Source: Chloroflexi bacterium UBA4730
Lineage (GTDB): Bacteria > Chloroflexota > Limnocylindria > P2-11E
Assembly: GCA_002404155.1 (NCBI GenBank)
Contig: DHJC01000016.1
Coordinates: 1-64,000, forward strand
Direction: 5' to 3'
Length of the DNA stretch: 64,000 nt
The number at the start of each line of letters is the position of its first letter. The stretch's first letter is position 1. This document shows, piece after piece, positions 18,701-27,562 of the stretch. Under the pieces are notes generated by a model. The model saw nothing but the letters and a program-made list of their open reading frames with translations. It was not told where the DNA came from and did no database searches. The position numbers and the translations under genes were made by a program.

Positions 18701-21700
18701 GTCACCACGCCGTTGGCCTGGGTCACGTGAGTGGCATTGCCGTTCGGGTCGCGGGTGACCTGGGTGGTAAACGTGAGCGTCGGATTCCCGACCGGGCTGG
18801 GCTTCTGCTGGACCGTGGCGAGCCGCACGTTGTTGTCGTACGTGTAGCTTGTGACGTTGCCGTCGCGGTCGGTCAAGGTCGATTGGTTTCCAGCGCCGTC
18901 ATAGGTGTGCGCGACCGCTCCACCCAGCGGGTCGACCGCGCTCTTGACGCGGTCGTTCTCGTCGTAGGTCGTGAGCCACGTGTGATCCACGGCGTTCGCG
19001 CCGACGGCATAGCCATCAGGGTCGACCCGACTCGTCTGCCGGCCGGCTCCGTCGTAGGCGAACGTCGTCTTCGCGCCGTCGGGATCGATACGGGTGACGA
19101 GATTGCCCTGGGCGTCGTAGGTCAAGGTCGTGGCATACGCGTAGTCCGGCGTGCTATTGAGATTGCCGCGCGGCGCGATCGACCGTGTCGGCATTCCCTT
19201 GTTGGTCGCATCGCCATACTCGTACTTCGTCACGGCGCTGGTGGTCGCATCGATCTGTGCGGTGACAGACAACAGCACATTCGTCGTGGCGTCGTATGCA
19301 TTGGTCGTCACGAACGTCCGCGGGTCGGTGATCTGCGTGAGGTTGTTCTTCGAGTCATAGACAAACTGCGTGACGTACCGGGGCGTCTGCTGATCGACCT
19401 GCGGGTCGGTCTTCGTGAGCACGTTGCCCCGGGTGTCGTACGTGTAGTCGGTGGTCTGATTGCTTCGGTCGGTCACGCTGGTCAAGTTCCCCGATGAGTC
19501 GTAGATGCGGGTCAGGGTCAGGCTCTGACCGGACACGATGCGGGTGTCGATGAGCGCGCGCTTACGCGCGTCGTAGCTCTGGGTCGAGCTGTTGCCTCGG
19601 CCATCGACCGTCGTCGTCGCACCGCTGTTGTATGTGATGGTGGTCAGCTGGGTCAGTCCGTCGCGCTGTTGATAGACGCGGCCGCTGCCGTCGTACGTGT
19701 TGGTGATCCGCACGCGGTTGTCTGGATCGGTCACGGTCGTGAGGTGCTGGGTGGTCCCGTCGTAGGCGTATTTCCATTGGTGCTGGGTCGCCACCTGGCC
19801 GGCGGCGTTGCCGATCTTGTCGGTCACCGTCGCTAGGCGACCGCTTGTGTCGTACGCGTAGGTCACTTTCCGACCGAGCGGATCCTGGAGCTGGATGATC
19901 CGGTTCGAGGTGTCGTAGCCGATGGACACGGCCCGGCTCACTGAGTCAGAGATGCTGGTGAGGTTTCCCGACGTGTACGTGAGCAAGATCTGATTCCCGG
20001 CGGGCTCGTGGACCCGGGTTAACTGACCGGTGGTGCTGAACTCGTACTGGGTCTGGCTCTTCAGGGTGAGGGTGAACGTGCCGTCGCCGTTCTTGACCAT
20101 GGTGTCGAAGACATTCGGCGGATCGGCATATGACCCGTCGACGTTGCGGGTGAACAGGTCGCGTTCGCCGTCGCCGCGGCGCAGGGAGACATATGCGCCG
20201 GCGTCGGAGACCTTCCAGTAGAAGGAGTGACTCCACGCCGGTCCCAGCGGTCCGTTCGAAGTGTCGGATGAGTTGTACGAACGAGTGAAGGTGAACGGTA
20301 GGATCCGGCCCGGCATCGTGAGGTCAGCTGCACCCGTCGTGTACACGCCGGTGCCGACGTTCACGTTCTCGGGTGTGTAGCCGCCGTTTCCATCGTTGCC
20401 GTACGTGTATGGAGCAACCGCGCCGGCGTCGACCGGTCCGCGGTCGCGGAGGAAAACGTCCGCAACAGCGTTCGTGTCCCCGGTGACAAGATTCGTGGAA
20501 TACGAGTGGAACGCCACGTACCGGCCATCGGCGCTCACCGACGGGTACTCTCCGCCCGAGTTGCCGATGGTCCCGGTCGAAGACTGGGAGATGAGCTCGA
20601 CGGTTCCCTCCTGCTGATCCCGGAAGAACACGTCGCTTACGCCATTGGTGTCGCCCGGGACCAGGTTCGTCTGGGCGGAATCGAACACGATAAAGCGAGC
20701 ATCGCTGGAGAACTCGCCGCCGTCGGAGTTCTCGGCAATCCGAGTGATCAAGCCGGAATTCATATCACGCAGGAACAGATCGACGAAGCCATTGGTGTCG
20801 CCGTTGATCAGGTTGGTCGCGCCGGATCGAAACAGCACCTGGGAGCCGTCGCCGCTCACGGTCGCCGTATTGCTTTGGGCGTTGCCCTGCGTGCCGCCGG
20901 AGGTCACCGAAACCCGACGGGTCGTGCCGAGCGTCCGGTCACGGAGGTACACGTCGAAGATGACGCTCAGGTTGAGTTTGGGCATCGCGATATTCCAGGC
21001 GCGGCTCACGAAGCTCACGTAGCGACCGCTATCGGAGACCGCGGGTTGATCAACGTAATCATTCGCGACGGCGCCATCGTCTCCGATGGAGATGAAGTCG
21101 GTGATGCCCAACGTGAGGTCACGGAGGTAGATCCCCCCACCCGGAGCCGGGCCACCGAGATTCGCGCTGCTGCTGAACGCAACGGAATGGCCGTCCGCGG
21201 AGATGTACGGCTTTCCGCTGCTGGCGGCACCCTGATTTCCTGCAGAGTCCACCGAGGCGCGCACCGTCGTGGCGAGCGTGAGGTCACGAACGAAGATGTC
21301 GGACTGACCATTCGTGTCGCCGGCGACGAGATCTGCGCCGAGGGACTCGAAGGCGACAAACCGTCCGTCGCTCGAAATGTTCGCGTAATCGCCGCCGCTC
21401 GCTCCGCCGGTGAGGTTGACCGAGACCAAGGTCGTGGTGTTGAGCTGCGTGTCGCGGACGTACACATTTCCGCCGCCTGCGTTGCCCGGGCCTGGCAGGT
21501 TCGGGGAGGCGGACCAGAAAACCACGTAGCGCCCGTCCGCCGAGATGTTGCGCGTGGGGAAGGCATCACCGGGCCAGGTCGAGGCCGCCGTGGTGGTCTG
21601 GAGGCCGGCGGAGGTGACCGAGACTCGTGAGGTCGTCGTCACCGCGGCGTACGCGATCGTGTCGCCACTCGTCCAGCGGCCCGTCTGGACAAACCGAGCG

Positions 21701-21825
21701 GCCTGGCCCGGCAGGCCGGATACGACGCCTGAGACAGCGACGACCAGGCTAAGCGCGATCGATAACGCAGCTCGGTGTGAGGAGCGCCAGCTTGCGTGGC
21801 CTGAACGCCGATTAGACCCGCTCAT
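15733..21825 (-). CDS. Rhs/YD-repeat polymorphic toxin with colicin-E5-like tRNase C-terminus
   Basis: The 2030-residue protein starts with a signal peptide (about residues 1-45). Next comes a region of repeated DGR-F and D-NG--D-F-RD units of the PD40/propeller type (about 60-480), an Rhs entry region (PGRILPFTFTRSYNSS), a long array of YD repeats, an inserted block of about 300 residues with W-D-R-GN-DIY-S sialidase/BNR-like repeats, more YD repeats, and the Rhs core (YMRARWYDPVTGRF). The core ends at the pre-toxin motif PVVNADPTG, then a Gly-rich linker. The last 75 residues (KIQSQMGKRGWTPEQI; TPATRYVHPETGQSVV; ETGQVIQV) match colicin E5, which cleaves tRNAs at the queuosine anticodon position. 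Probable role: contact or secreted toxin. Confidence 0.85.
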   Translation of the reverse strand: MSGSNRRSGHASWRSSHRAALSIALSLVVAVSGVVSGLPGQAARFVQTGRWTSGDTIAYAAVTTTSRVSVTSAGLQTTTAASTWPGDAFPTRNISADGRYVVFWSASPNLPGPGNAGGGNVYVRDTQLNTTTLVSVNLTGGASGGDYANISSDGRFVAFESLGADLVAGDTNGQSDIFVRDLTLATTVRASVDSAGNQGAASSGKPYISADGHSVAFSSSANLGGPAPGGGIYLRDLTLGITDFISIGDDGAVANDYVDQPAVSDSGRYVSFVSRAWNIAMPKLNLSVIFDVYLRDRTLGTTRRVSVTSGGTQGNAQSNTATVSGDGSQVLFRSGATNLINGDTNGFVDLFLRDMNSGLITRIAENSDGGEFSSDARFIVFDSAQTNLVPGDTNGVSDVFFRDQQEGTVELISQSSTGTIGNSGGEYPSVSADGRYVAFHSYSTNLVTGDTNAVADVFLRDRGPVDAGAVAPYTYGNDGNGGYTPENVNVGTGVYTTGAADLTMPGRILPFTFTRSYNSSDTSNGPLGPAWSHSFYWKVSDAGAYVSLRRGDGERDLFTRNVDGSYADPPNVFDTMVKNGDGTFTLTLKSQTQYEFSTTGQLTRVHEPAGNQILLTYTSGNLTSISDSVSRAVSIGYDTSNRIIQLQDPLGRKVTYAYDTSGRLATVTDKIGNAAGQVATQHQWKYAYDGTTQHLTTVTDPDNRVRITNTYDGSGRVYQQRDGLTQLTTITYNSGATTTVDGRGNSSTQSYDARKRALIDTRIVSGQSLTLTRIYDSSGNLTSVTDRSNQTTDYTYDTRGNVLTKTDPQVDQQTPRYVTQFVYDSKNNLTQITDPRTFVTTNAYDATTNVLLSVTAQIDATTSAVTKYEYGDATNKGMPTRSIAPRGNLNSTPDYAYATTLTYDAQGNLVTRIDPDGAKTTFAYDGAGRQTSRVDPDGYAVGANAVDHTWLTTYDENDRVKSAVDPLGGAVAHTYDGAGNQSTLTDRDGNVTSYTYDNNVRLATVQQKPSPVGNPTLTFTTQVTRDPNGNATHVTQANGVVTDYTYDELDRTVSSSTHPDGSTTLTTALTLDGNGDTLTKTTPAPELQVTTNAYDALSRLTSTAASGLTTITYQHDGSGDRTQMTDGTGVTTYQFDGLGRMTQAAQPNGALTYTYDRDGNRTVLTYPAGADTVTYTFTPGGRLDHLTDASARTSTYTYTASGLVKTLLLPNNLLTTYTYDRGQRLTLVLNAVGTTTRTRHAYTLDAEGNRTALDEYVDGITAAPSTTWAASVKVNSDTGTTVQDHPAIALGADGAHYLIWDDARDGNANIYFSRRDPVTGTWSSPNTKANDDTGTRVQVNPAIATDGANNAYAVWEDSRDGASNKIDTNIYSSKRTSATGVWTANVRVNDDLTGNPAQRNPRIAGTAAGLDTAVWVDLRSSQNNIYSAQLTTAGGTAWGPNKKITDNTAAVKDFPDVAVGTDGTAYAVWQDSRNGNADIYFSKLAPGASAWTANTKVSDDPGTTAQTNARVGVDATGTVTVIWLDARTTPAKIRMSRLVAGSATWSASSIVTDTAARPLSTALSVRADGKAFVAFHDNRAASTDVYGIEYDPWLNTWTTSVLVSDDIGSTAQQSPSVAYGPGEIAAAWRDDRAGNADIRARRAALTGTDHFGYSYDGLERLTAGTTTNPESFTLDPGSNIATRTGPSAMYTYDTSNRLTGDGTQTFTWNTADRLTNRGSDTFGYDALDRMTSSTVSAIARNYTYNGDGLLQSRTQGAATAFLWDPASSPSRPLVQGGDRIVYGLGPLYVVKADGSTASFARDGGKSVRAEVNGSGTVTASFRYRAYGAIAQSSGASTPSYLAYAGQLQDPSGLLYMRARWYDPVTGRFTTDDPVPGGPSIPVGLNAYAYGAANPVVNADPTGTTCFDDATGGGDGCGNGGGPIADEGGGGGGDEASPKSVTPTQPRTAASPASPDLEGLSPKIQSQMGKRGWTPEQIQEAYETGNSVPALNRLRGGTPATRYVHPETGQSVVIDDETGQVIQVGGPGFRY

Positions 21826-22074
21826 CGCAATCTCCCCGTCGCGGGTCTTCCTGTGATCAGCAACCCTGTAGGGGACAGTAGTCGGTGATCAGTGCCGGTC
21901 AACGGCCACTTGTGGGCGTACCAGTAACAACACGAATGGCACTGCGGCTCGCAGTGACGGAGCCGTCAGTCTGGCTCGAGCCTCCAGCTCGACGCCTACA
22001 CCAGGGTCGTGACGGCCCGATGGGTAGCTCGCTTGGCGGCAGCATCGCAAGTTGGCACCGAGAAAACATCTGAG

Positions 22075-22650
22075 ATGACACGCGGCATCGTCGGCGGCCA
22101 GGTCCCCCACCACGCGCGTGATGTATTCGGCTCCGAACCAGAACGACGAGAAGGTACGGCGGCCCACCGGGTCGTCGGACTGGGACGAACGTCTGCCTGC
22201 GTCCGACAGCTGCAGGCACGGCTGGTGCGTCGCGCCGACGCCGCCACGACCCGGGCTGAGCGCGATCAACTCAACAACCTCGCGCAAGACCTATCGATTC
22301 CCCTGACCCTTGAGCAGCTCGACGCGGCGAGGGACGAAACATCAGATGGCGACTCGCTCGCTCTGCTGCTTCTGGCCGTGCGCCATCATTGGGTGCGAGA
22401 GGGCGCCCCCCCCACTGAAGTCGCGATCCTCGACGAGACACTTCGGCCGCTGCGCCCTATCCCGGCGGGAACGATGGTTCGGCTGACTGAGGCTGGATCC
22501 GACGAACGTGAGCTCAGCGCATCGGGCAGGGTCCTCGGTCGGTTCCGCACCTGCCCCGAGGAGGGCTGCGGCTGGCAGGTCGCGGTCGGAAGGGCAGGCG
22601 GACTCACCACCTGGGATTGTGTCCGCGCGCTCGAGGTCGTCCTCCAGTAG
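22075..22650 (+). CDS. hypothetical protein
   Basis: From the ATG at 22075 the product is 191 residues. The first 60 are poorly conserved in character; the remainder looks coding, with a leucine-rich helical stretch (SDGDSLALLLLAVRHHW) and a C-terminal GWQVAVGRAGGLTTWDC segment preceded by CPEEGCG. A GTG at 22009 is an alternative start. No family recognised and no neighbour on the same strand. Confidence 0.4.
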   Translation: MTRGIVGGQVPHHARDVFGSEPERREGTAAHRVVGLGRTSACVRQLQARLVRRADAATTRAERDQLNNLAQDLSIPLTLEQLDAARDETSDGDSLALLLLAVRHHWVREGAPPTEVAILDETLRPLRPIPAGTMVRLTEAGSDERELSASGRVLGRFRTCPEEGCGWQVAVGRAGGLTTWDCVRALEVVLQ

Positions 22651-22731
22651 TCGCTCTGGAGGCGGTCCTTTGGATGACTGAACGCAGAAGTTCGTAGCCT
22701 CGATCCAGCCGCGAGATACCAGGTCGGGTTA

Positions 22732-22989
22732 CTAGTGCGTCGGCGGGATCAACCGGCGCACGCTGACGCCAAGCCGACGGCTGAAATGGACGAGCACCCG
22801 ATAGCTCGGAGCGCTCTTCCCGAGCTCGATCTGGCTGACGCCGGCTCTGGTCACGAAGGGCGTGCCCAAGGCCTCCATCGACAGCCCTGCCTTGAGACGG
22901 CGCTTCCGGATCTGCGCACCGAGCTCGCGTAGGGCGGTGCCGGTGGGCGCCGGCCGGCGGACACGATGTCGGATCGAACTCTTCGCCAC
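22732..22989 (-). CDS. XRE-family helix-turn-helix regulator
   Basis: The 85-residue protein is a single lambda-Cro-type HTH domain: LGAQIRKRRLKAGLSMEALG (helices 1-2), TRAGVSQIELGKSAPS (recognition helix and turn) and LVHFSRRLGVSVRRL. It is a DNA-binding regulator of unknown target. It follows the sigma-factor gene on the same strand after 81 bp and could be co-transcribed with it. Confidence 0.75.
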   Translation of the reverse strand: MAKSSIRHRVRRPAPTGTALRELGAQIRKRRLKAGLSMEALGTPFVTRAGVSQIELGKSAPSYRVLVHFSRRLGVSVRRLIPPTH

Positions 22990-23070
22990 GGGCCGAGCCT
23001 AGCCGAGGCTCGCTGATGCTCCACCGTCGCACGGGCACTTGGACGCGACGCGCGAGTCGCGCACGAGCGA

Positions 23071-24318
23071 CTATGCGTAGTCCTTCAGAAGCTTCAAGAC
23101 CGGCGGTCGGCGTAGTCGGTGAATCTCCGCGTGGTAGATCTGGGAGACGCGCTGCCTGGTGATGCCGAGCTTGCGCGCGATCACCAGCGGCGGCAGGGGC
23201 ACGCAACCGATCCCGAAGAGGAGCTCGAGGACCGCGCGCTCGCGGGACCCCAGGTTCGCGAGCGCGTGCCCCACGGCCTGACGACGCTCTCGGTCGTGCA
23301 CGCGGTCGTCCGCGCTAAGGGCATCTTCGTCGGAACAGGTCTCCTTAACGATCAGACCAGTGACGCCGTCGAGCGAGACGACCCGAGCGTCGGCGCGCAC
23401 GACCGCCTCGACCACGCGCTCGGGCAGGCCGACGCGGCGGGCGATCGCGATTGACGTGGCGGCGGACCCGTCGGCCAGGGCCCGGGCTGCGGCTCGACGT
23501 ATGCACCCGCGCGCGGCCTGGAGGCGCTGGGGCAGCGGCACGAGATCAGCGGTTCGTTCGCCCCGGGCGACGGCCTGCTTGATCCACCAGGTCGCATAGG
23601 CGGCGAAGGGCGCGCCGAAGCTGGGATCGAAACGATCGACCGCGTGGATCAGGCCTTCGGCGCCGATCTGGACCAGGTCGGCCAGCGGCAGCCGGCTACG
23701 CCAGGCGACCGCACGGGCCCGACGCGACGCGAGGTGCAACCCGGCGCGGATGAAGTAGTCCCGGGCAAGGCGCTGGGCGCGTTTGATGTCGAGCTGCTCG
23801 AGCAGAGTGGCGGGATAGGCGCGCTCGAAGGCGTGCAGCTGGCGGTCCAGCTCGCTGATGAAGGCCTGCGCGGCGAGACCCGTGCGCGTGTCACCGATCA
23901 GGCTTCGATCGAGCGCGAGCGCGGAGAGCAGGCCGCCGATGGGCTCCCCCGCCTCGACAGGAGACAGCGCCCGCGCAGTCGACGCCTGGTCTTTGGGCAC
24001 GTTTTCGTTGATGACCGCCTCGGCGGCGGCGCTCAGCGCCCGCGGCTCTCGGGCACGGCGGTCCCACTCCCGGACTGCACGCCGGAGATGGACCTGGCTG
24101 CGTCGCCAAGAGGCGGCGAGGCCGCCGAAGATCGGAAGGTCGTGCAGCTCGGCGATCGGGACGGCGGCGAAGCGGAGACCGGGCGCACTCTGCTGCGCGC
24201 TGTGGACGAGCTCCGCGAGGATCCGTTCTTGCGCTGGCCCTAGGCGCGGCTGGCCTTCGGTCACCGCTCGCTGTGCGCGTTGGCTTGGGTCGTCGTCGAG
24301 CGTGATGGCTGCGCTCAT
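23071..24318 (-). CDS. divergent RpoD/SigA-type sigma-70 factor
   Basis: The 415-residue protein has a long poorly conserved N-terminal part, then sigma region 2 (LADLVQIGAEGLIHAVDRFDP with AYATWWIKQAVARG), region 3, and region 4 with a helix-turn-helix (IARKLGITRQRVSQIYHAE). Region 1.1 is absent and the -10 recognition region is recognisable, so it looks like an alternative or accessory group-2-like factor rather than the housekeeping one. Its place beside a recombinase module suggests it came with a mobile element. No anti-sigma gene is adjacent. Confidence 0.8.
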   Translation of the reverse strand: MSAAITLDDDPSQRAQRAVTEGQPRLGPAQERILAELVHSAQQSAPGLRFAAVPIAELHDLPIFGGLAASWRRSQVHLRRAVREWDRRAREPRALSAAAEAVINENVPKDQASTARALSPVEAGEPIGGLLSALALDRSLIGDTRTGLAAQAFISELDRQLHAFERAYPATLLEQLDIKRAQRLARDYFIRAGLHLASRRARAVAWRSRLPLADLVQIGAEGLIHAVDRFDPSFGAPFAAYATWWIKQAVARGERTADLVPLPQRLQAARGCIRRAAARALADGSAATSIAIARRVGLPERVVEAVVRADARVVSLDGVTGLIVKETCSDEDALSADDRVHDRERRQAVGHALANLGSRERAVLELLFGIGCVPLPPLVIARKLGITRQRVSQIYHAEIHRLRRPPVLKLLKDYA

Positions 24319-24785
24319 CGATTCTCCTGCGGCGGTTCACGCCGCGTGCAGACCATTGTCTGCATGTACATACGCTATTAACAATGAAGCCACGAATAAG
24401 GCGCTGGTGCAAGGCATCGGGACAATTTGGCGATCCGAACCGATCGCGAACCGATTGCTTGACAACGCCGTGCCGGAGGCTCGGCTACGCACGCGGGGTG
24501 GAGAGATGCTGACCGAGCTCGACGGCTCAGGGGCTGCAGAGCCGTTGAAACAGCGATCGCATCAGATGCCGAAGACGGCCCAACCGGCGCAACCGCTAGA
24601 AGAGATCGGATGCGCTGCGAAGTCAGCGCCCCAGCGCCACCCCGTTCCCATCGGCCGGGCGAATTGGGCCGGCACGCGACCGGCGTTCGCGTACCTTGAG
24701 CAGGATCTTGGGATGCAGGTCGAGCGGCATGGCCATATGCGGCGTCGTCAGCCAGCGCCGGGTCTACCGGGCTGGCCACTCGAGG
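24319..24785. other. stretch without a supportable gene
   Basis: About 470 bases between the sigma factor and the RHH-like gene. A locally A/T-rich segment near 24360-24400 may hold the sigma-factor promoter. A 37-codon minus-strand frame (24623-24736, MAMPLDLHPKILLKV) looks slightly coding and could be a remnant. Confidence 0.35.
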
Positions 24786-25124
24786 TCAGCGGCAGTCGTG
24801 CGCGGCGCTGCGCTCGTCGGTCGCGGACGTAGGACGGGAACAGAGGCGCCGAAGCTTGCGACCGCGAGGGTCGACGCGCATGAGGTCCTGCTGCAGCTTC
24901 ACAAGGTCAGCGGGCGGATGTCCCTTGCGGTAGTGGAGCTGGGGCGCGGGAGCCACGCCGCGCTCACGACGTTTCGCCAGGTACTCCGCGAGCGCCGCGG
25001 AGAGCAGCACGTTGAGCGATAGCCCGTGCGCGAGTGCGTACCCGTGGGCGTCGTCGGCCAGGGTCTGAGGATAGCGACCGCTCATTTGGGTCTTCGCGGT
25101 CTTCTCTGCGGCGGTCGCGCTCAC
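24786..25124 (-). CDS. small ribbon-helix-helix-like protein in the recombinase operon
   Basis: A GTG at 25124 overlaps the recombinase stop by 4 bp (GTGA) and gives 112 residues. The segment LADDAHGYALAHGLSLNVLLSAALAEYLAKRRE has the helix-turn-helix pattern of Arc/MetJ (RHH) proteins, followed by a basic C-terminal tail. It is probably a DNA-binding accessory or autoregulator of the recombinase module. A comparable RHH-like gene lies beside an integrase remnant at 52281-52553. Confidence 0.55.
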   Translation of the reverse strand: MSATAAEKTAKTQMSGRYPQTLADDAHGYALAHGLSLNVLLSAALAEYLAKRRERGVAPAPQLHYRKGHPPADLVKLQQDLMRVDPRGRKLRRLCSRPTSATDERSAAHDCR

Positions 25125-27217
25125 GCAGCCTCGTCGGAGGTATCTGACGGGCCCGCTCGGAGAGCGGGGGGCGTCGGCGGCGAGACGAGCTGCCAAGCTG
25201 AGCGAACCGCCGGCGGCAGCGCGCGTGTGCTGTCGGCCTCCGTGGCGAGCTCATGGAGGATCCCGAGGGCCGTGACCCGGCGACCGAGCACGCCGTCGAC
25301 CCCGCCCTCGCATCCGTGAGCGCGCAGCTCCTCGTCAAGCTGCTCGAGCTCGCCCTGGAGGAATCGATCCGGGCGGATCGGCTCCCAGCGCTTCTGGAGC
25401 TCGGCCGCGATGGTCTGGTCGATAACCTCGTAGTACGTCTTCAGCTCGGCAAGGTATCGGCGCGCCTCGTGTGCGCCGGTCGGCTTCTCGAGCAGCTTCG
25501 CCAAGACGGTGAGTGATTGCGCGGCGGCCTGCTCGCGCCGACCGTGCACGCGGCGCGGTGTCCCGAACTGCGCGGGCATGAAGTCCAGCATGAGCGTGCG
25601 CTGATCGTCGCCGTGGATCTGCGCGTAGCTCTCGCGCAGGATCTTGGTGTCCTCCCAGAGGCCCAGTTTCATGACCAGCGCCTCGGGCATGCCGCGTACG
25701 AAGGTCCAGTAGATGGCGCCAGCGGCGCGCAGCGTGTGCGGGTTCGTGGCGCCAAAGCGCAGCCAGCGGAGCTTGAGCTCCAGCCTCGACGACACGGCGC
25801 TGTACGACATCCCTTCCGGACGGTCGGGGTTCAACCGGAAGAGTGGTGCCACATCGAGCTCGCCAACGAGGAGCGGATCGCTGCCCCAACTATCGCCGTT
25901 GTCCGCACGTAGGCGCACCGGCTCTTCACCCTCGCGCAGCGGCAGACGTAGCGAGCGCCCCTCGACCGCCAATAGCTTCTCTATCAGCGCGATGATCACG
26001 GGCGGGAGGATCAGCTCCTTCACAAACGGATACCACTCGCCGGACGTATTCTTCGCTCGCGCGCTGTCGATCACGACCGCGAAACCGTTGGCGTCGATCA
26101 CGTCGTTGGTGCTGCGGTGCTTCTTGAGGTGCAGCAGCGAGATCGTGGATGCCGTGTCGGTGCGCCACATCCCGTACAGCGTGCACAGGGTGAGGACCGC
26201 ATCGCGTAGGCCCTGCCAGTACTTGCGGCGCGTGATGCGCTTGTGCTGCCGACGGTCATCCAGACGCGCGATCTCCTCCTCGAGGGACGCGATCGCGCCG
26301 GTCACGTGGGCCAACGTCGGGTACCACTTCTCCTCGCCCGAGTTGCTGAACTTGCGAGAACGCTTGTTCCACAGGTGGCTGCGATCCTGCTCGAGCCGGA
26401 TCGCCTCGCGAAGCTCGGCCTCCCGCTGCAGCGTCACGATCTCGATCGGCGTACGGCCGCAGGTGCGTGCACGGTAGATGTAGTCGATGATCCTTCGCTC
26501 GTACACCCCGATGGTGCTCTCGTCGTAGAACGAGCCGTCGAGCTTCGTCGAGTAGTAGAGGTACTCGGTGACGTGCTCGGGGGTGAGCAGACCCTCCAAG
26601 GTGAAGGGCGTCCACCCGCGCAGACAGCCTTGACGGATGATGTCGTCCATCACGCGCCGAGTGGCCAGTTGTGACCCGTAGGCCATAGTCTGCTTGCGCA
26701 TGACCCCGTCGCTGCGCTTGCTCATGCGATCACCGTCACCGCCGTACTGCTGCCGTGCGAGCTTCAGGAACAGTTGGTCGACGGTCGCGAGCTTGTCCTG
26801 GTCGGCCTTGGGCAGTTTGGCGCGGGCGTCGACCATACTGACCGACCACTCCTGCACGCCCGCCACGGCCTCCGTCGGCACGGGTCGCTTCCGCAGCCCA
26901 TGCTTCAGCGCGAACGTGTAGAAGCGCAGCCCGTCGCGGACGCGCGTGATGTGGCGGCGACGCACGCGCTCGATGCCCACGGTCGCGGCAGCACAGCGCG
27001 CCTCGTAGAGCGCGCGGTAGCGCGGGTCCGAGAGGTCGGCGTCGAGAGCGGTCGAGAGACCCTCGGCCGCGCACGCGAGGAGCCACTCCCGTCCCGCGGT
27101 CCGGAACTTGTCCCGGAACTCGCCCTCGCTCACCATCCGGCGGATGAAGTCGCGCGTGACGGAGTCGATCCCGTCCCAGAACCCGTCATGGGTGTCGCGG
27201 AACGGGTCAGCAGACAC
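25121..27217 (-). CDS. very large tyrosine recombinase-like integrase
   Basis: The 698-residue protein has an all-helical N-terminal half and a C-terminal domain that fits tyrosine recombinases: a box-I-like LRDAVLTLCTLYGMWRTD with an arginine, PHTLRAAGAIYWTFVRG (box II H-x-x-R), then MKLGLWEDTKILRESYAQI with a tyrosine in the catalytic position, although the usual LGH is LGL. About 160 further residues follow the tyrosine. Typical integrases have 300-450 residues. It overlaps the upstream HTH gene by 11 bp and the downstream RHH-like gene by 4 bp, making a compact three-gene mobile-element module. Confidence 0.65.
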   Translation of the reverse strand: MSADPFRDTHDGFWDGIDSVTRDFIRRMVSEGEFRDKFRTAGREWLLACAAEGLSTALDADLSDPRYRALYEARCAAATVGIERVRRRHITRVRDGLRFYTFALKHGLRKRPVPTEAVAGVQEWSVSMVDARAKLPKADQDKLATVDQLFLKLARQQYGGDGDRMSKRSDGVMRKQTMAYGSQLATRRVMDDIIRQGCLRGWTPFTLEGLLTPEHVTEYLYYSTKLDGSFYDESTIGVYERRIIDYIYRARTCGRTPIEIVTLQREAELREAIRLEQDRSHLWNKRSRKFSNSGEEKWYPTLAHVTGAIASLEEEIARLDDRRQHKRITRRKYWQGLRDAVLTLCTLYGMWRTDTASTISLLHLKKHRSTNDVIDANGFAVVIDSARAKNTSGEWYPFVKELILPPVIIALIEKLLAVEGRSLRLPLREGEEPVRLRADNGDSWGSDPLLVGELDVAPLFRLNPDRPEGMSYSAVSSRLELKLRWLRFGATNPHTLRAAGAIYWTFVRGMPEALVMKLGLWEDTKILRESYAQIHGDDQRTLMLDFMPAQFGTPRRVHGRREQAAAQSLTVLAKLLEKPTGAHEARRYLAELKTYYEVIDQTIAAELQKRWEPIRPDRFLQGELEQLDEELRAHGCEGGVDGVLGRRVTALGILHELATEADSTRALPPAVRSAWQLVSPPTPPALRAGPSDTSDEAA

Positions 27218-27533
27218 GACGAACCACCTCCACGACCTGCGGCCGGGCCGCGGCGATCGCCAGACGCGGCCGTGCTTCGAGTTGTTCCCAGTCGGCGACG
27301 AACTGGCTCGCTCGAATGATCCACTGCCGCTTGATTTTGGTGCCGAGCAGCACCCGCCTGGTGAACATGCGCACGACCGTGCGACGGTCGACCGCGCCGC
27401 GCAGCAGCGCGACGATGTCCTCCACGGTCAGCATGCCGGTGAGCACGAGGCCTTCGAAAACGACCCCACCGGGATCCTCCCCGCAGGACTTGCAAGCCGC
27501 GAGGATGCGAGGCTGTTGAGTTAGCGATTCCAT
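27207..27533 (-). CDS. excisionase-like helix-turn-helix protein
   Basis: The 108-residue protein contains a winged-HTH-like segment (GMLTVEDIVALLRGAVDRRTV, then RRVLLGTKIKRQWI), the pattern of excisionase/MerR-like helix-turn-helix proteins where a short DNA-binding helix is followed by a wing. A CxxC-like pair (KSCGEDPGG) lies near residue 15. It starts the three-gene operon with the recombinase, overlapping it by 11 bp, and probably controls the direction or expression of recombination. Confidence 0.55.
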   Translation of the reverse strand: MESLTQQPRILAACKSCGEDPGGVVFEGLVLTGMLTVEDIVALLRGAVDRRTVVRMFTRRVLLGTKIKRQWIIRASQFVADWEQLEARPRLAIAAARPQVVEVVRRVC

Positions 27534-27550
27534 TTCGTGTGCACCTTCCT

Positions 27551-27562
27551 ATTCATATGAAT
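27551..27562. promoter_or_regulatory. 12-bp perfect palindrome upstream of the recombinase operon
   Basis: The sequence ATTCATATGAAT is a perfect 12-bp palindrome 18 bp before the HTH gene start, A/T-rich in G+C-rich surroundings. It could be an operator for the HTH or RHH-like protein of the operon. Confidence 0.3.
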
